In this document: piece by piece, positions 25,910 through 34,719 of the stretch
Layout: each line of letters begins with the position of its first letter
How positions within the stretch are numbered: the stretch's first letter is position 1
Assembly (NCBI RefSeq): GCF_000019085.1
Contig: NC_010321.1
Location: 1,437,001 to 1,501,000 of the forward strand
Direction of reading: 5' to 3'
Length of the DNA stretch: 64,000 nucleotides
Source of the DNA: Thermoanaerobacter pseudethanolicus ATCC 33223
GTDB lineage: Bacteria; Bacillota; Thermoanaerobacteria; Thermoanaerobacterales; Thermoanaerobacteraceae
Position numbers and translations under genes: made by a program
Notes under the pieces: model-generated
What the model was told of the DNA's origin: nothing
The model's input: the letters and a program-made list of their open reading frames with translations, nothing else
Databases searched by the model: none

Positions 25910-27562
25910 TTATACTTCTATAGCTGATTTTTCATATTCACGTAAAATCTTTTCTACCCTTTCTTCTTCAGGTATTATTCTTTGTTTTTCATAGTCATAA
26001 GCGTAACATGCTCCATCTATCACTTTTGTTTGTAGTACTCCTTTAGCATATTTGTTACCTTTAAGATGAGGTGCATCCAATAGACCTATTTTTATTGCTA
26101 ATGCCAGCACATCTGGATCTGCCAGTGGATCAGGGCTATGAGGTGCCAAGTTCTTTATCGCTTCCAATAAAATCCTTGTCTCTTTCTTTAACTGTTCTTT
26201 TCTTTGAATTACTTCTTTATCTTGAGTCAAATCAGGCATTCCAAACATAGAATTTTTTATCACGGCTTTTACTATTTTAACGCTTTCAATTATATCTTCT
26301 GGCGTTGCAGCATGATGAGCTTCACAATATCCCACTACGTGATATATATGAGGTCTTATAGCCATAGAGAGATAAGCACTGGAAGCTAACTGACCCTTGG
26401 CTTCTAAAAGGTCAGTTGGAAAACTTGCAAGTCCCGCTCTTGCTTGCCTTATAACTCTGAAATTTTCATCTTGTAATTCTTCTATCAATTCTATCTTAGC
26501 TAACATCTTTGCCAAATCCATTTTTGGTGAAATAGAAGCAGGTACATTAAACATAAACTGAGCTACATAGTCTCTTACTCCCATCTTTTTGGCATTATAT
26601 GCTGCAAGATAAGCCATTGTTACTCCAATTACGTCGTGAGCATCTCTCAAGCTCCAATGATGTGCTTCGTTTACTTCTACAGGTACTCCTTTTTCAGCGT
26701 GCCATTTCATAAGCTGCTGATTTTCTCTTATGGAAGTATTTACATCCCTTGGTCCTCTGCCGTCCAATACATTATACCAGCAAAGGGGAATCGCTGCCCA
26801 AGCGTTATGGATAGTCTCTAGAAGCATCTCTGCCATCTTGAAAACATCATTTGTACCACTGTAACATCTGAGAAGAGGATAGTTACCTCTTCTTGAAGCC
26901 TCATATATTCTTATTAAGTCTTCTTCCTTTCTTATAGGAACACCGCCTGCTCCGTCCAAAGATTTGTCATATTTTTTATCAAAGAAGTGCTCTTGAGCAT
27001 TTTGGTCTGGTGCTATAGAAATTACATCTAAAACTTCTGCTTCTGCTATCTTCTTAACTCCTTCTATAGTGTCCTCCAATGAAGGAAGCCCAAAGTGATG
27101 CCTTATTATAGGATAAGGATATTTATCTTCTATTCTTCCAATTAATGTATCAGCAAAAACTCTTTGTCTATGGTTTGAACTTCCTCCTCTTAAGAAATTA
27201 ATTGTAGCTTCATCGCCATTTTTACCATCAAAAACTGCTGCAAATATTCCTGATTTACGAGCTACTTCTGCAGTAGGCTCTGTCCCTCCAAATACCCATT
27301 TTATATGTTGCAAATTATTTACTTCTATTTCCCTCTTGAGTTCTTCTAAAAGTTTTTCAAGAGCTGAAGGAGTCAGTCTAAAGCTTACTCCTACAATCTC
27401 CGGCTTATGTTCTTTAACAGCTTCAATCAATTTTTTAATAGGAACTGCAGGACCTAAAAATACAGTCTCATAACCTTGCTGTTCTGCAAATCTCAAAAAG
27501 TTATACACACCTGCTACATGGACGCAATTACCTATCGCTGCCGCTACAATTAACTTTTTCAT
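25910..27562 (-). CDS. B12-binding, glutamate-mutase-like protein
   Basis: 550 residues. The N-terminal B12-binding domain (about 1-130) has CVHVAG at residues 13-18, in place of DxHxxG, then VGVSFRLT and VFGGTEP for the later loops. H15 could be the lower cobalt ligand. The rest (about 150-500) looks like a mutase TIM-barrel close to glutamate mutase MutE: CYSGTNDVFKMAE, EAHHWSLRDAHD, FMFNVPASISPKMDLAKML. It is therefore a candidate adenosylcobalamin-dependent carbon-skeleton or amino-mutase; the substrate is unknown. The ATG overlaps the stop of the opine-dehydrogenase gene (ATGA), so it is coupled to it and to the c-di-AMP riboswitch. Confidence 0.82.
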   Translation of the reverse strand: MKKLIVAAAIGNCVHVAGVYNFLRFAEQQGYETVFLGPAVPIKKLIEAVKEHKPEIVGVSFRLTPSALEKLLEELKREIEVNNLQHIKWVFGGTEPTAEVARKSGIFAAVFDGKNGDEATINFLRGGSSNHRQRVFADTLIGRIEDKYPYPIIRHHFGLPSLEDTIEGVKKIAEAEVLDVISIAPDQNAQEHFFDKKYDKSLDGAGGVPIRKEEDLIRIYEASRRGNYPLLRCYSGTNDVFKMAEMLLETIHNAWAAIPLCWYNVLDGRGPRDVNTSIRENQQLMKWHAEKGVPVEVNEAHHWSLRDAHDVIGVTMAYLAAYNAKKMGVRDYVAQFMFNVPASISPKMDLAKMLAKIELIEELQDENFRVIRQARAGLASFPTDLLEAKGQLASSAYLSMAIRPHIYHVVGYCEAHHAATPEDIIESVKIVKAVIKNSMFGMPDLTQDKEVIQRKEQLKKETRILLEAIKNLAPHSPDPLADPDVLALAIKIGLLDAPHLKGNKYAKGVLQTKVIDGACYAYDYEKQRIIPEEERVEKILREYEKSAIEV

Positions 27563-28659
27563 GCTATCGTTACCTCCTTTCTTTTCCCTTCAACCAATTC
27601 TATAATTTCTTCAACTGTCATACCTTGTATGCCAAGCTTTTCAGCTGTTCTTCCAATTTTCCAATAATCTTTTCCGTGCATAACTGAAGCAAGATGTATA
27701 ACAGCATCAATAGTGGGGGTCTTAATGCCTATCTCTTTCCCTATAGAAGACATAGGCACTAAACTCATAGGAACATCTTCAAATATATAACGGCAATCTA
27801 ATGTTTGAGGAGCTAACAAACCCACATAAGCTTTTGTATTTTGAATTGCCTCATATAGATTTTCTCCTTCTGCATTATAACTTTCTTTTAGCCATCTTTT
27901 AGCGGAAATAGTATTTACACCTAGAGCTTTCGCCACCATCATTCTCTCATTATCTATTTTTTCCAGTATTTTTGCAACAGAAGGAGAAATGCCTTCCCGA
28001 TAATATTCAAAATTCCCTTTAGTAGTTTCTATTCTCGCTGCATTCAAAAGAGTAGGTGTAGGATGAAAAACAGCTCCAAAATTGTTAAGACTCGTTTCAA
28101 GAACGTTTTGCGCCGGAATAAATTGAGGAAAGGCAGTATTAAGTGTTTCCACCACTATTTCTGTTTTTTCTTTAGGTATTGCAGCAACAGACACAACTTC
28201 CTTTATCTTATATATTTTCGATTTTCCCATGGAAGACCTGCAGGCATATATAAAAGTATCTGTTTCTGCAATAACTACATCTAAATCTTCTCTTTTTCTT
28301 ATAACATTATGAAACTCTAAAGCACCACCAGTTCTTCCAGGATTTAATACAATTATTTGACCATCCTTAAGATATAGCAGCATGTCTTCGGCAATTTTAT
28401 AATGGGCAGAAGCAGGAACTACAACTAAAATTATATCAACATCTTTAATAGCTTTCTCCATGTCATCAGTTATCACATTTAACTTGCCAAACCCTTCTAC
28501 TTCTCCTTCTAATTCAATTCCACCTTTTTCTATAATAGGAAGTAATTTTTGATAGGTTCTATTGTACAAATTAACTTTATAGCCTTTTAAAGCGAGATGC
28601 CCCGCTATCGCTTGACCCCCATTCCCAGCTCCAATTACTGCAAAAGAGAGTTGTTTCAT
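27559..28659 (-). CDS. NAD/NADP octopine/nopaline (opine) dehydrogenase family protein
   Basis: 366 residues. Rossmann motif VIGAGNGGQAIAGHLALKGY at the N-terminus, VVVPASAHYKIAE, then the C-terminal domain with NNFGAVFHPTPTLLNAARIE, typical of the opine dehydrogenase family. Members reductively join an amino acid and a 2-oxo acid or run the reverse oxidation. AAAGGGGG precedes the ATG at 28659. It is first in a two-gene operon with the B12 protein, behind a c-di-AMP riboswitch. Substrate unknown; pairing with a mutase suggests an unusual amino-acid pathway. Confidence 0.88.
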   Translation of the reverse strand: MKQLSFAVIGAGNGGQAIAGHLALKGYKVNLYNRTYQKLLPIIEKGGIELEGEVEGFGKLNVITDDMEKAIKDVDIILVVVPASAHYKIAEDMLLYLKDGQIIVLNPGRTGGALEFHNVIRKREDLDVVIAETDTFIYACRSSMGKSKIYKIKEVVSVAAIPKEKTEIVVETLNTAFPQFIPAQNVLETSLNNFGAVFHPTPTLLNAARIETTKGNFEYYREGISPSVAKILEKIDNERMMVAKALGVNTISAKRWLKESYNAEGENLYEAIQNTKAYVGLLAPQTLDCRYIFEDVPMSLVPMSSIGKEIGIKTPTIDAVIHLASVMHGKDYWKIGRTAEKLGIQGMTVEEIIELVEGKRKEVTIA

Positions 28660-28685
28660 TTTTACTACCCCCTTTTAAAGAAATG

Positions 28686-28715
28686 AAAAAGCTATAGAGG
28701 GAAATCTATAGCTTT
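28686..28715 (-). terminator. Riboswitch expression-platform terminator
   Basis: Minus-strand stem AAAGCTATAG (28715-28706)/CTATAGCTTT (28697-28688) followed by TTTTC; it lies 27 bases before the opine dehydrogenase ATG. A separate stem GGTGTC/GACACC (28750-28745, 28728-28723) lies between it and the aptamer. Confidence 0.75.
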
Positions 28716-28752
28716 AGCCTTCGGTGTCTGAAAAGACATAAAAAGACACCAT
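28714..28752 (-). CDS. Possible 12-codon leader peptide in the riboswitch
   Basis: AAGAGGAGGA (28770-28761) is followed nine bases on by ATG 28752 and a reading frame MVSFYVFSDTEG ending at TAA 28714, inside the terminator stem. The SD part also belongs to the aptamer's 3' flank, so it may be chance. No homology is expected at this size. Confidence 0.3.
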   Translation of the reverse strand: MVSFYVFSDTEG

Positions 28753-28772
28753 TGCTATCATCCTCCTCTTTC

Positions 28773-28884
28773 AACGCTTACGAGGTTAGCTGACGGGTTC
28801 GGGTCGAAAGATAACCCTACCATCTTATCAAAAGATGGATTCACCCCCAAAGTGGTTCCCCCGCTTCTTTACGAATTCAGCGTT
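28773..28884 (-). ncRNA. Cyclic di-AMP (ydaO/yuaA) riboswitch aptamer
   Basis: In minus-strand RNA the P1 stem AACGCU (28884-28879) pairs with AGCGUU (28778-28773). Between lie the conserved blocks GAAGCGGGGGAACCA, UGGGGGUGAAUCC, GGUAGGG, GACCCGAACCCGUCAGCUAA and CCUCGUAAGCG, the hallmark of the ydaO family. A rho-independent terminator follows, so c-di-AMP binding is expected to switch the downstream genes off. These RNAs usually control K+/osmolyte transport or cell-wall hydrolases; here they control an opine-dehydrogenase/B12-mutase pair. Confidence 0.92.
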
Positions 28885-28954
28885 TAGCATTTTATTCAAT
28901 TTTCAATTTATTTTTATTATATCATAAAATCAAAAAGTTGTAAAGGAAAACATA

Positions 28955-29605
28955 CTAATATTTCCCAAACTCCTCTCCTACCCTTATTTCATCCAAATAG
29001 TTATATATAGTATATCTGGAAACACAGAGTATTTTTGCTACGTAATCCACAGCGCCCCTTATCAAAAAAGTCCCTTTTTCATCCAACATCTTTACCACTT
29101 GTACCTTCTCTTCTTTTGACATGAAATTAACAGGTTTTCCGTAATTTTCCAATGTTGTGTTTACTATACTTTCTAGTACATCGCTAACACTACCTGTATA
29201 AGCCTCTCGAGCCTCTTCGTTGGTATCCGCCACATCGCAAAACTCTGATAAAGTATTTTTTACCATTATAAATTCTGAGATATCAATATTGATGGTAAGG
29301 CATCCAACAGGCTTACCATTTTCGTCTTTTATAAAAAGAGCAGATGACTTCAAAATTTTCCCATCTTTCCCTTTGTTTTTATAGTTTATTAAATTTTCAA
29401 CGTTATCAGATTTCAATACTTTCGATATAGTTTCAGGCAAAGGGCTCCCTACATCTCTTCCTGTCACATGCCCGTTTACAATTGCGATAATCGAATTTTG
29501 TGGAGAAGAAAAGTCATGCAACGCCACTTCGCAATTTTTGCCAAATGTATTAGCTATACCTTCTAGTACTGGGATTATGCTTTTCAAGATAGGATGCGTC
29601 TTCAT
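28955..29605 (-). CDS. YheO-like PAS/HTH transcriptional regulator
   Basis: 216 residues. N-terminal YheO-type PAS domain (about 10-125; EVALHDFSSPQNSIIAIVNG, GKPVGCLTINIDIS) and C-terminal helix-turn-helix (about 165-210; GAVDYVAKILCVSRYTIYNYL), the DauR/YheO arrangement. DauR controls D-arginine catabolism, so an amino-acid ligand is plausible. It lies just upstream of the riboswitch-controlled pair on the same strand, making it a candidate second regulator of it. GGGGG is nine bases before the ATG. Confidence 0.85.
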   Translation of the reverse strand: MKTHPILKSIIPVLEGIANTFGKNCEVALHDFSSPQNSIIAIVNGHVTGRDVGSPLPETISKVLKSDNVENLINYKNKGKDGKILKSSALFIKDENGKPVGCLTINIDISEFIMVKNTLSEFCDVADTNEEAREAYTGSVSDVLESIVNTTLENYGKPVNFMSKEEKVQVVKMLDEKGTFLIRGAVDYVAKILCVSRYTIYNYLDEIRVGEEFGKY

Positions 29606-29703
29606 CGGCTTGAATCCCCCTAATCATACAATTTAAATATATGCAATGAGGTGATGAAAAATTACTGATAGGCTATAAAAATCCATCTGCACAAAGAGAT
29701 AAG

Positions 29704-29729
29704 ACGTTAATAAAAAAATTTATTAACGT
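29704..29729 (-). terminator. AT-rich hairpin after rsfS
   Basis: Perfect 11-bp stem ACGTTAATAAA/TTTATTAACGT (29729-29719 and 29714-29704) followed by CTTATCTCTTTG. Low GC makes it weak. Confidence 0.45.
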
Positions 29730-29742
29730 TATTATACATGCC

Positions 29743-30096
29743 TCAAACAAGGTTGTCAAGCAGTATTTCTTTTGCATCTGCCCACAATCTTTCTAAATTA
29801 TAAAAATTTCTCTCTTCTTGTTGGAAAATATGAACTATTACATCACCATAATCCATTAAAACCCATTTGCCTGCTGCATAACCCTCAATGTGATGAACAA
29901 AAATTCCTTCTTCCCAAAGTTTTTTCTCAACTTCGTCAGTCAAGGCTTTTACATGGGTATCTGAATTCCCCGTAGCTATAATAAAATAATCAGCAATAGT
30001 TGTTAAATCCCCAATATACAAAATCTTTATATCAAAGGCTTTTTTGTCTTCTAACACATTATATATCTTTGATACTTTCTCTTTTAACTCTATCAC
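29743..30096 (-). CDS. rsfS: Ribosomal silencing factor RsfS
   Basis: 117 residues, full length. KAFDIKILYIGDLTTIADYFII and HIEGYAAGKWVLMDYGDVIVHIF are family signatures. RsfS binds L14 and blocks subunit joining when nutrients are scarce. It is third in the nadD-yqeK-rsfS operon, the standard Firmicutes order. Confidence 0.96.
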   Translation of the reverse strand: MIELKEKVSKIYNVLEDKKAFDIKILYIGDLTTIADYFIIATGNSDTHVKALTDEVEKKLWEEGIFVHHIEGYAAGKWVLMDYGDVIVHIFQQEERNFYNLERLWADAKEILLDNLV

Positions 30097-30161
30097 TAAA
30101 TCACCCCTCTATCATAATTTTTCTTCCGCTTATATTATTCTTTAACTTACTTCAATTTACT

Positions 30162-30734
30162 TCAATAAAGTTTTAAGAGAATATCATTTCTCGCTCTTAT
30201 TGTTTTTTCATAAAGAAGCAATTTTCTTTCTATTACATAGCAAATAGTGCTGTCAAAAGCTTTTAATACAGCCATATCCACATCCTGCTCAGCCAATTGT
30301 TTTAATTTTTCAACCCCTTCAAAATTCCTATTAGGTTCAATATAGTCAGCCAAAAATATTATCTTATCTAAAATTGTCATATTAACATCCCCAGTAGTAT
30401 GAAGAGCAATTGCTCTTTTTATTTCTTCGTCTTTTATTCCAAAAATTTCTTCTACCAAATGTGCACCTACAGGACCGTGTAAAAGAAAAGGCGCATGTTT
30501 TAAAACTTCATCTACTTCAATTCCATATCTTTGAGCAAATTTTAAAAGTTCCTCATCAGAATAGCCCTTTGCACAATCGTGCAACAAACCTGCAACTTGC
30601 GCTTTTTCTACATTAGCATCGTATTTTTTAGCAAGGTATATTGCGGTTTCCATAACACCTATAGAGTGTAAATACCTTTCTTCATCTAACAAACTTCTTA
30701 ATTTGCTTTTTAAAAATTCTATGTCATACCCCAT
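30162..30734 (-). CDS. yqeK: HD-domain Ap4A hydrolase YqeK
   Basis: 190 residues from ATG 30734 ([12 protein letters not shown]). AAGGA lies eight bases upstream; the in-frame ATG at 30743 is only a base from it. HD motifs are [22 protein letters not shown] and [11 protein letters not shown], with [16 protein letters not shown] near the end. YqeK-type enzymes cleave diadenosine tetraphosphate symmetrically. It overlaps the end of nadD by 11 bases. Confidence 0.92.
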
Positions 30735-31359
30735 TTTCCTCATCCTTTTTGTACAAGTCGTATTTTTGAATATATCTTTCTACAGACTCCGGCAACAAAT
30801 ACTTTATAGGTCGTCCCCCTGCTACTCTTTCCCTTATATCAGTTGAGGAGATAGCCAAAGAAGGAACAGTCACTTTGTAAATGACATTTCCATAAAGTTT
30901 TCTAATTTTATTTAATTCTTCATCTATTCTATTGCCTTCTACTCCTGGCCTAGTTGCGGCAACAAAATTACACATCTTTAAAAGCTCATCTGCACTTTTC
31001 CACGTCAAAATCTCTAAAACAGCATCCGCTCCTGTTATAAAATAAAGTTGAGTTTTCTCCCCATAAATTTTTTTAAACTCTTTGATAGTATCAATAGTAT
31101 AAGTATACCCTTCCCTGTCAATTTCAATCGTCGATACCTCAAAAAAAGGATTAGTTATTGTGGCAAGTATAGTCATTAAATAACGATGTTTTTTATCTGT
31201 CACCTTTCGCTTCACTTTATGAGGCGGATTACCTGCTGGAACAAAAATCACCTTGTCCAATTTGAATTCAGACCTTACCGCTTCAGCAGTAACTAAATGA
31301 CCATAATGAATAGGGTCAAAAGTGCCTCCCATTATCCCAAGTCTAAGCTCCCTTTCCAA
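30724..31359 (-). CDS. nadD: Nicotinate-nucleotide adenylyltransferase
   Basis: 211 residues. [15 protein letters not shown] carries the nucleotidyltransferase motif (GxFxPxHxGH), and [15 protein letters not shown] the ISSTxIR motif. It adenylates nicotinate mononucleotide in NAD synthesis. The TTG at 31359 (MERELRLG) is seven bases after GGGGGA, while the TTG at 31374 overlaps that SD. The IIC intron sits about 80 bases upstream, between obg and nadD. Confidence 0.94.
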
Positions 31360-31456
31360 GTTACTATCCCCCAATTTATATTTCTTTTATATTATTATTA
31401 TACATTATACATTAAAAAAGGTAAATTGCACAAGCTTACCCTGAGACCTCATTAAA

Positions 31457-33368
31457 ATCGAGTAGGAGCTGAATAATTATTTTATTCAGCGTCCTCTCAC
31501 ACCACCGTACGTACCGTTCGGTATACGGCGGTTCATTAGGAATTGTGTACAATTAGATATCTTTGGGATAAACTCTTATAACCTATGCTTTCAAAGTATT
31601 TATTTGTAAGAGTCTTATTTAGGATTGGGCTATTGGATATTCTCCAGTAGCCTTTCCTTGTATTGGCGTATTCCCAGGCTTTTTGTTCTTCTACTCCTAG
31701 TTTTACTAGGTTATCATGCTTCGTTTTTATCTTCTTCCATTGTTTCCATATACATGCCCTTAGTCTTCGCCTTATCCATTCGTCAAGGGTTTTCATTATG
31801 CTTTTTGCGTCTGCTAATCCAAAATAGTTGACCCATCCTGTTGTTATTTGATTTAGTCTTTTTATTCTGTTTTCCATGCTTATTCCCTTGTTCCGATTGG
31901 TTATTTCTCTTACTTTTTCCTTAAACCTTTTGATGGATTTTTCATGGATTCTTATTCTTACTTCGTTTTCTTTTGTGTAGAATGAAAATCCAAGAAATTT
32001 TCTTCTCCATGGTCTATCTACAGCACTTTTTGCTTCGTTGACTTTTAGTTTTAATTTGCTTTCTATGAATTTCTTTATGCTCTTCATTACTCTGTTTCCT
32101 GCAGACCTGCTTTTTACATATATGTTGCAGTCATCTGCATATCGGCAGAATTTATGCCCTCGTTTCTCAAGTTCTTTGTCTAGTTCGTCCAACATTATGT
32201 TTGCTAATAGGGGACTTAATGGCCCTCCTTGGGGTGTCCCTTCTTCTGTTGATACTTTGACTCCGTTTATCATTACTCCTGATTCTAAGTATCTTCTTAT
32301 TAACTTTAGTACTCTTTTGTCTCCTATCCGCTTTTCTAGTTTGGACATTATTATGTCGTGGTTTACTCTGTCAAAGAACTTTTCTAAGTCCATATCTACA
32401 ACCCATGTATATCCTTCATTTATATATGCTTCTGCGGCTTTTATTGCGTCTTTTGCACTGCGTCCTGGTCTAAATCCATAACTGCTATCAGAAAATGTAT
32501 GGTTGTAGACTCTATTTAGTATTTGGGCTATTGCTTGTTGTATTAGCCTATCTAGTGCTGTAGGTATTCCTAGTAGTCTTACTCCTCCATCTGGTTTGGA
32601 AATTTCTACTCTTCGCACTGGTTGTGGTTTGTATTTCCCCTCCAGCAGTTGTTGTTTTATGGTTGCCCAGTTTTCTTTGAGATACGGTAGAAGTTCATCT
32701 ACTTCCATCCCATCGACTCCATGGCTTCCTTTATTTGCAACAACGCGCTTGTATGCTGCTTCCATGTTCCCTCGTTCTACTATCATTTCAAGCATCTTGC
32801 TGGTATATCTTTGTACATCGTTTCTTCTATCTTTTGACGCCGATGATATACTATGCACTTCCGTTGTCTTTTGAAATTCCATTTCTCTATTCAACGGATA
32901 GCCTCTTTGTTGAGTTGTCTGCAGTCTCTGCATATCTTTCGAGTCCATAAGATTTCCAAAACCTCCTAACGTTCGGCCCTTCCTTATCTATTCATGACTA
33001 GATAAGTACTATGACCTCTGCTGACTTCTCAAGGTTCAACCATACATCACTGTATGGGTTGTCACTTCAGAGTTCACTTTAGTGACTTGTCCTTGAGACC
33101 TCCCCGGGTAAGAACGATAACTTTCATCTCATATATCTGCCAGATTTACTGTATGGGATTCGGGTAGTGTTGGACTTCGTTTTGTTACGCAAACTCATCC
33201 ATCCCAATTCAGCCTCTTATCTGGTTCTTGTTCATCAGACCGAGATTTTGCCTTAAGCTTCCTTCAGATTCCACCTCACGATGGACACCCTTGCTTTTGG
33301 CTAGTGGTTCCCACTACCAAGCCCACAGCGGACTTTCACCGCCTAGCTATCGCCCATGCCGGGCGCAC
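31457..33368 (-). mobile_element. Complete group IIC intron
   Basis: 1912 bp. The 5' border GTGCGCCCGGC (from 33368) fits the group II GUGYG start; the 3' border is CTCGAT after domain VI. Domains V/VI lie at 31457-31535 and are the same as in the truncated copy. About 420 bases of 5' ribozyme RNA (32949-33368) contain no gene. The intron lies a few bases after the obg terminator hairpin, the classic target of class C introns, which use the stem and T-tract for recognition. Confidence 0.93.
31536..32948 (-). CDS. ltrA: Group IIC intron reverse transcriptase/maturase
   Basis: 470 residues. RT domains include VVDMDLEKFFDRVNHD (RT3), EEGTPQGGPLSPLLANI (RT4), FCRYADDCNIYVKS with the YADD active site (RT5), and KFLGFSF (RT7); then the maturase/thumb (MENRIKRLNQITTGWVNYF). 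There is no C-terminal HNH endonuclease, as in class C. The sequence is close in pattern to the thermostable Geobacillus GsI-IIC RT, from memory. A roughly 40-residue N-terminal extension (MDSKDMQRLQTTQQRG) precedes the usual start. AGGAGGT is 12 bases before the ATG. Confidence 0.95.
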   Translation of the reverse strand: MDSKDMQRLQTTQQRGYPLNREMEFQKTTEVHSISSASKDRRNDVQRYTSKMLEMIVERGNMEAAYKRVVANKGSHGVDGMEVDELLPYLKENWATIKQQLLEGKYKPQPVRRVEISKPDGGVRLLGIPTALDRLIQQAIAQILNRVYNHTFSDSSYGFRPGRSAKDAIKAAEAYINEGYTWVVDMDLEKFFDRVNHDIIMSKLEKRIGDKRVLKLIRRYLESGVMINGVKVSTEEGTPQGGPLSPLLANIMLDELDKELEKRGHKFCRYADDCNIYVKSRSAGNRVMKSIKKFIESKLKLKVNEAKSAVDRPWRRKFLGFSFYTKENEVRIRIHEKSIKRFKEKVREITNRNKGISMENRIKRLNQITTGWVNYFGLADAKSIMKTLDEWIRRRLRACIWKQWKKIKTKHDNLVKLGVEEQKAWEYANTRKGYWRISNSPILNKTLTNKYFESIGYKSLSQRYLIVHNS

Positions 33369-33369
33369 G

Positions 33370-33401
33370 TAAATAAAAAAGTGGAATCAAATTCCACTTT
33401 T
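33370..33401 (-). terminator. obg terminator, target of the IIC intron
   Basis: Stem AAAAGTGGAAT (33401-33391)/ATTCCACTTTT (33387-33377), then TTTATTTAC; the intron begins right after this AC. Confidence 0.8.
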
Positions 33402-34680
33402 ATTCATAGTATTCAAATTCAAAATCTCTCACATTTATTGTATCACCACTTTTAAATCCCTTTTCCTTAAGAGCATCTATTACCCCGCTCTTTCTAAGAA
33501 GCATTTCAAAGTACCTTAAAGAATGTTCATCTTGTAAATTTACTCTTTTTAAAAGTTTGTCAATTTTTGTACCGCTAAGATAATAGGTATTATCTTTTAC
33601 TTCTATATTGAGAGTTTCTTCCTCTTCAGGAGGTGTATAAACAATAACTTCTGGCACTTCCTTTATCTCCTCAACCGGAATAGAAGAAAGAATTTCTATA
33701 GTCTTGTCCAAAAGTTTGTCAATTCCCACTTTTGTCAAAGCAGATATAGGATATACCTCATAACCTCTTTTTTTGATTTCTTTTTCAAAAGCAGGAAAAT
33801 TTTCTTTACCGCTTTGTATATCAATTTTATTTGCTGCAACAATTTGAGACAAAGTAAGTAATCTTTCACTGTAAAGTTTCAGCTCCTCATTTATCTTCTC
33901 AAAATCTTCTATAGGGTCTCGCCCCTCACTGGCGGAAACATCCACCACGTGTATCAACATTTTTGTCCTTTCAATGTGCCGTAAAAAATCATGTCCTAAT
34001 CCTTCGCCTCTGTGGGCCCCTTCAATTAAACCTGGAATATCTGCCATTACAAAGGATTTCCCTTTATGTTCTACAACTCCCAAATTAGGTGTCAGTGTTG
34101 TAAAAGGATAATTGGCAATTTTAGGTTTTGCTCTTGTGCAACTGGCTAGAAGAGTAGATTTCCCTGCATTAGGAAATCCTATTAATCCTACATCAGCGAG
34201 AAGTTTTAGCTCTAACCGTACCCACATTTCTTTGCCTTTTTCACCGCTTTCAGCGAAACGAGGAGTCTTCAAAGTAGGAGTAGCAAATTTAGCATTTCCT
34301 CTTCCTCCCTTACCTCCCCGTAAAACAATAGCTTTTTGATTAGGTTTTACAAGGTCAGCTATAATTTCTCCTGTTTCATCGTTAATTATCAAGGTTCCTA
34401 CAGGAACTTTTATGTACAAATCTTCTCCGTTTTTGCCATATTGATTTTTACCTCTACCATTTTCTCCATTTTGCGCAATGTACTTTTTCCTGTATTTAAA
34501 ATCTAACAAAGTAGACAAATTAGGATCTGCTATAAATATAACATCTCCACCTTTTCCTCCGTCGCCACCGTCCGGCCCACCATAAGCAACGTATTTTTCC
34601 CTTCTAAAAGATATAATTCCATTTCCACCGTCTCCAGCTTTTATGTATATCCTTGCTGTGTCTATAAACAATTCTATCAC
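33400..34680 (-). CDS. obgE: Obg/CgtA GTPase
   Basis: 426 residues. The glycine-rich Obg fold (about 1-158; GDGGNGIISFRREKYV, GGDGGKGGDV), the G domain (GFPNAGKSTLL, DIPGLIEGA, NKID, SAL) and a C-terminal OCT domain (about 350-425). It acts in 50S assembly and stringent/sporulation signalling. It is last of the conserved rplU-prp-rpmA-spo0B-obg cluster. Confidence 0.97.
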   Translation of the reverse strand: MIELFIDTARIYIKAGDGGNGIISFRREKYVAYGGPDGGDGGKGGDVIFIADPNLSTLLDFKYRKKYIAQNGENGRGKNQYGKNGEDLYIKVPVGTLIINDETGEIIADLVKPNQKAIVLRGGKGGRGNAKFATPTLKTPRFAESGEKGKEMWVRLELKLLADVGLIGFPNAGKSTLLASCTRAKPKIANYPFTTLTPNLGVVEHKGKSFVMADIPGLIEGAHRGEGLGHDFLRHIERTKMLIHVVDVSASEGRDPIEDFEKINEELKLYSERLLTLSQIVAANKIDIQSGKENFPAFEKEIKKRGYEVYPISALTKVGIDKLLDKTIEILSSIPVEEIKEVPEVIVYTPPEEEETLNIEVKDNTYYLSGTKIDKLLKRVNLQDEHSLRYFEMLLRKSGVIDALKEKGFKSGDTINVRDFEFEYYE

Positions 34681-34719
34681 CTGCCTTATTTTATAGTATA
34701 TACTACTTCTCGTATTTTT

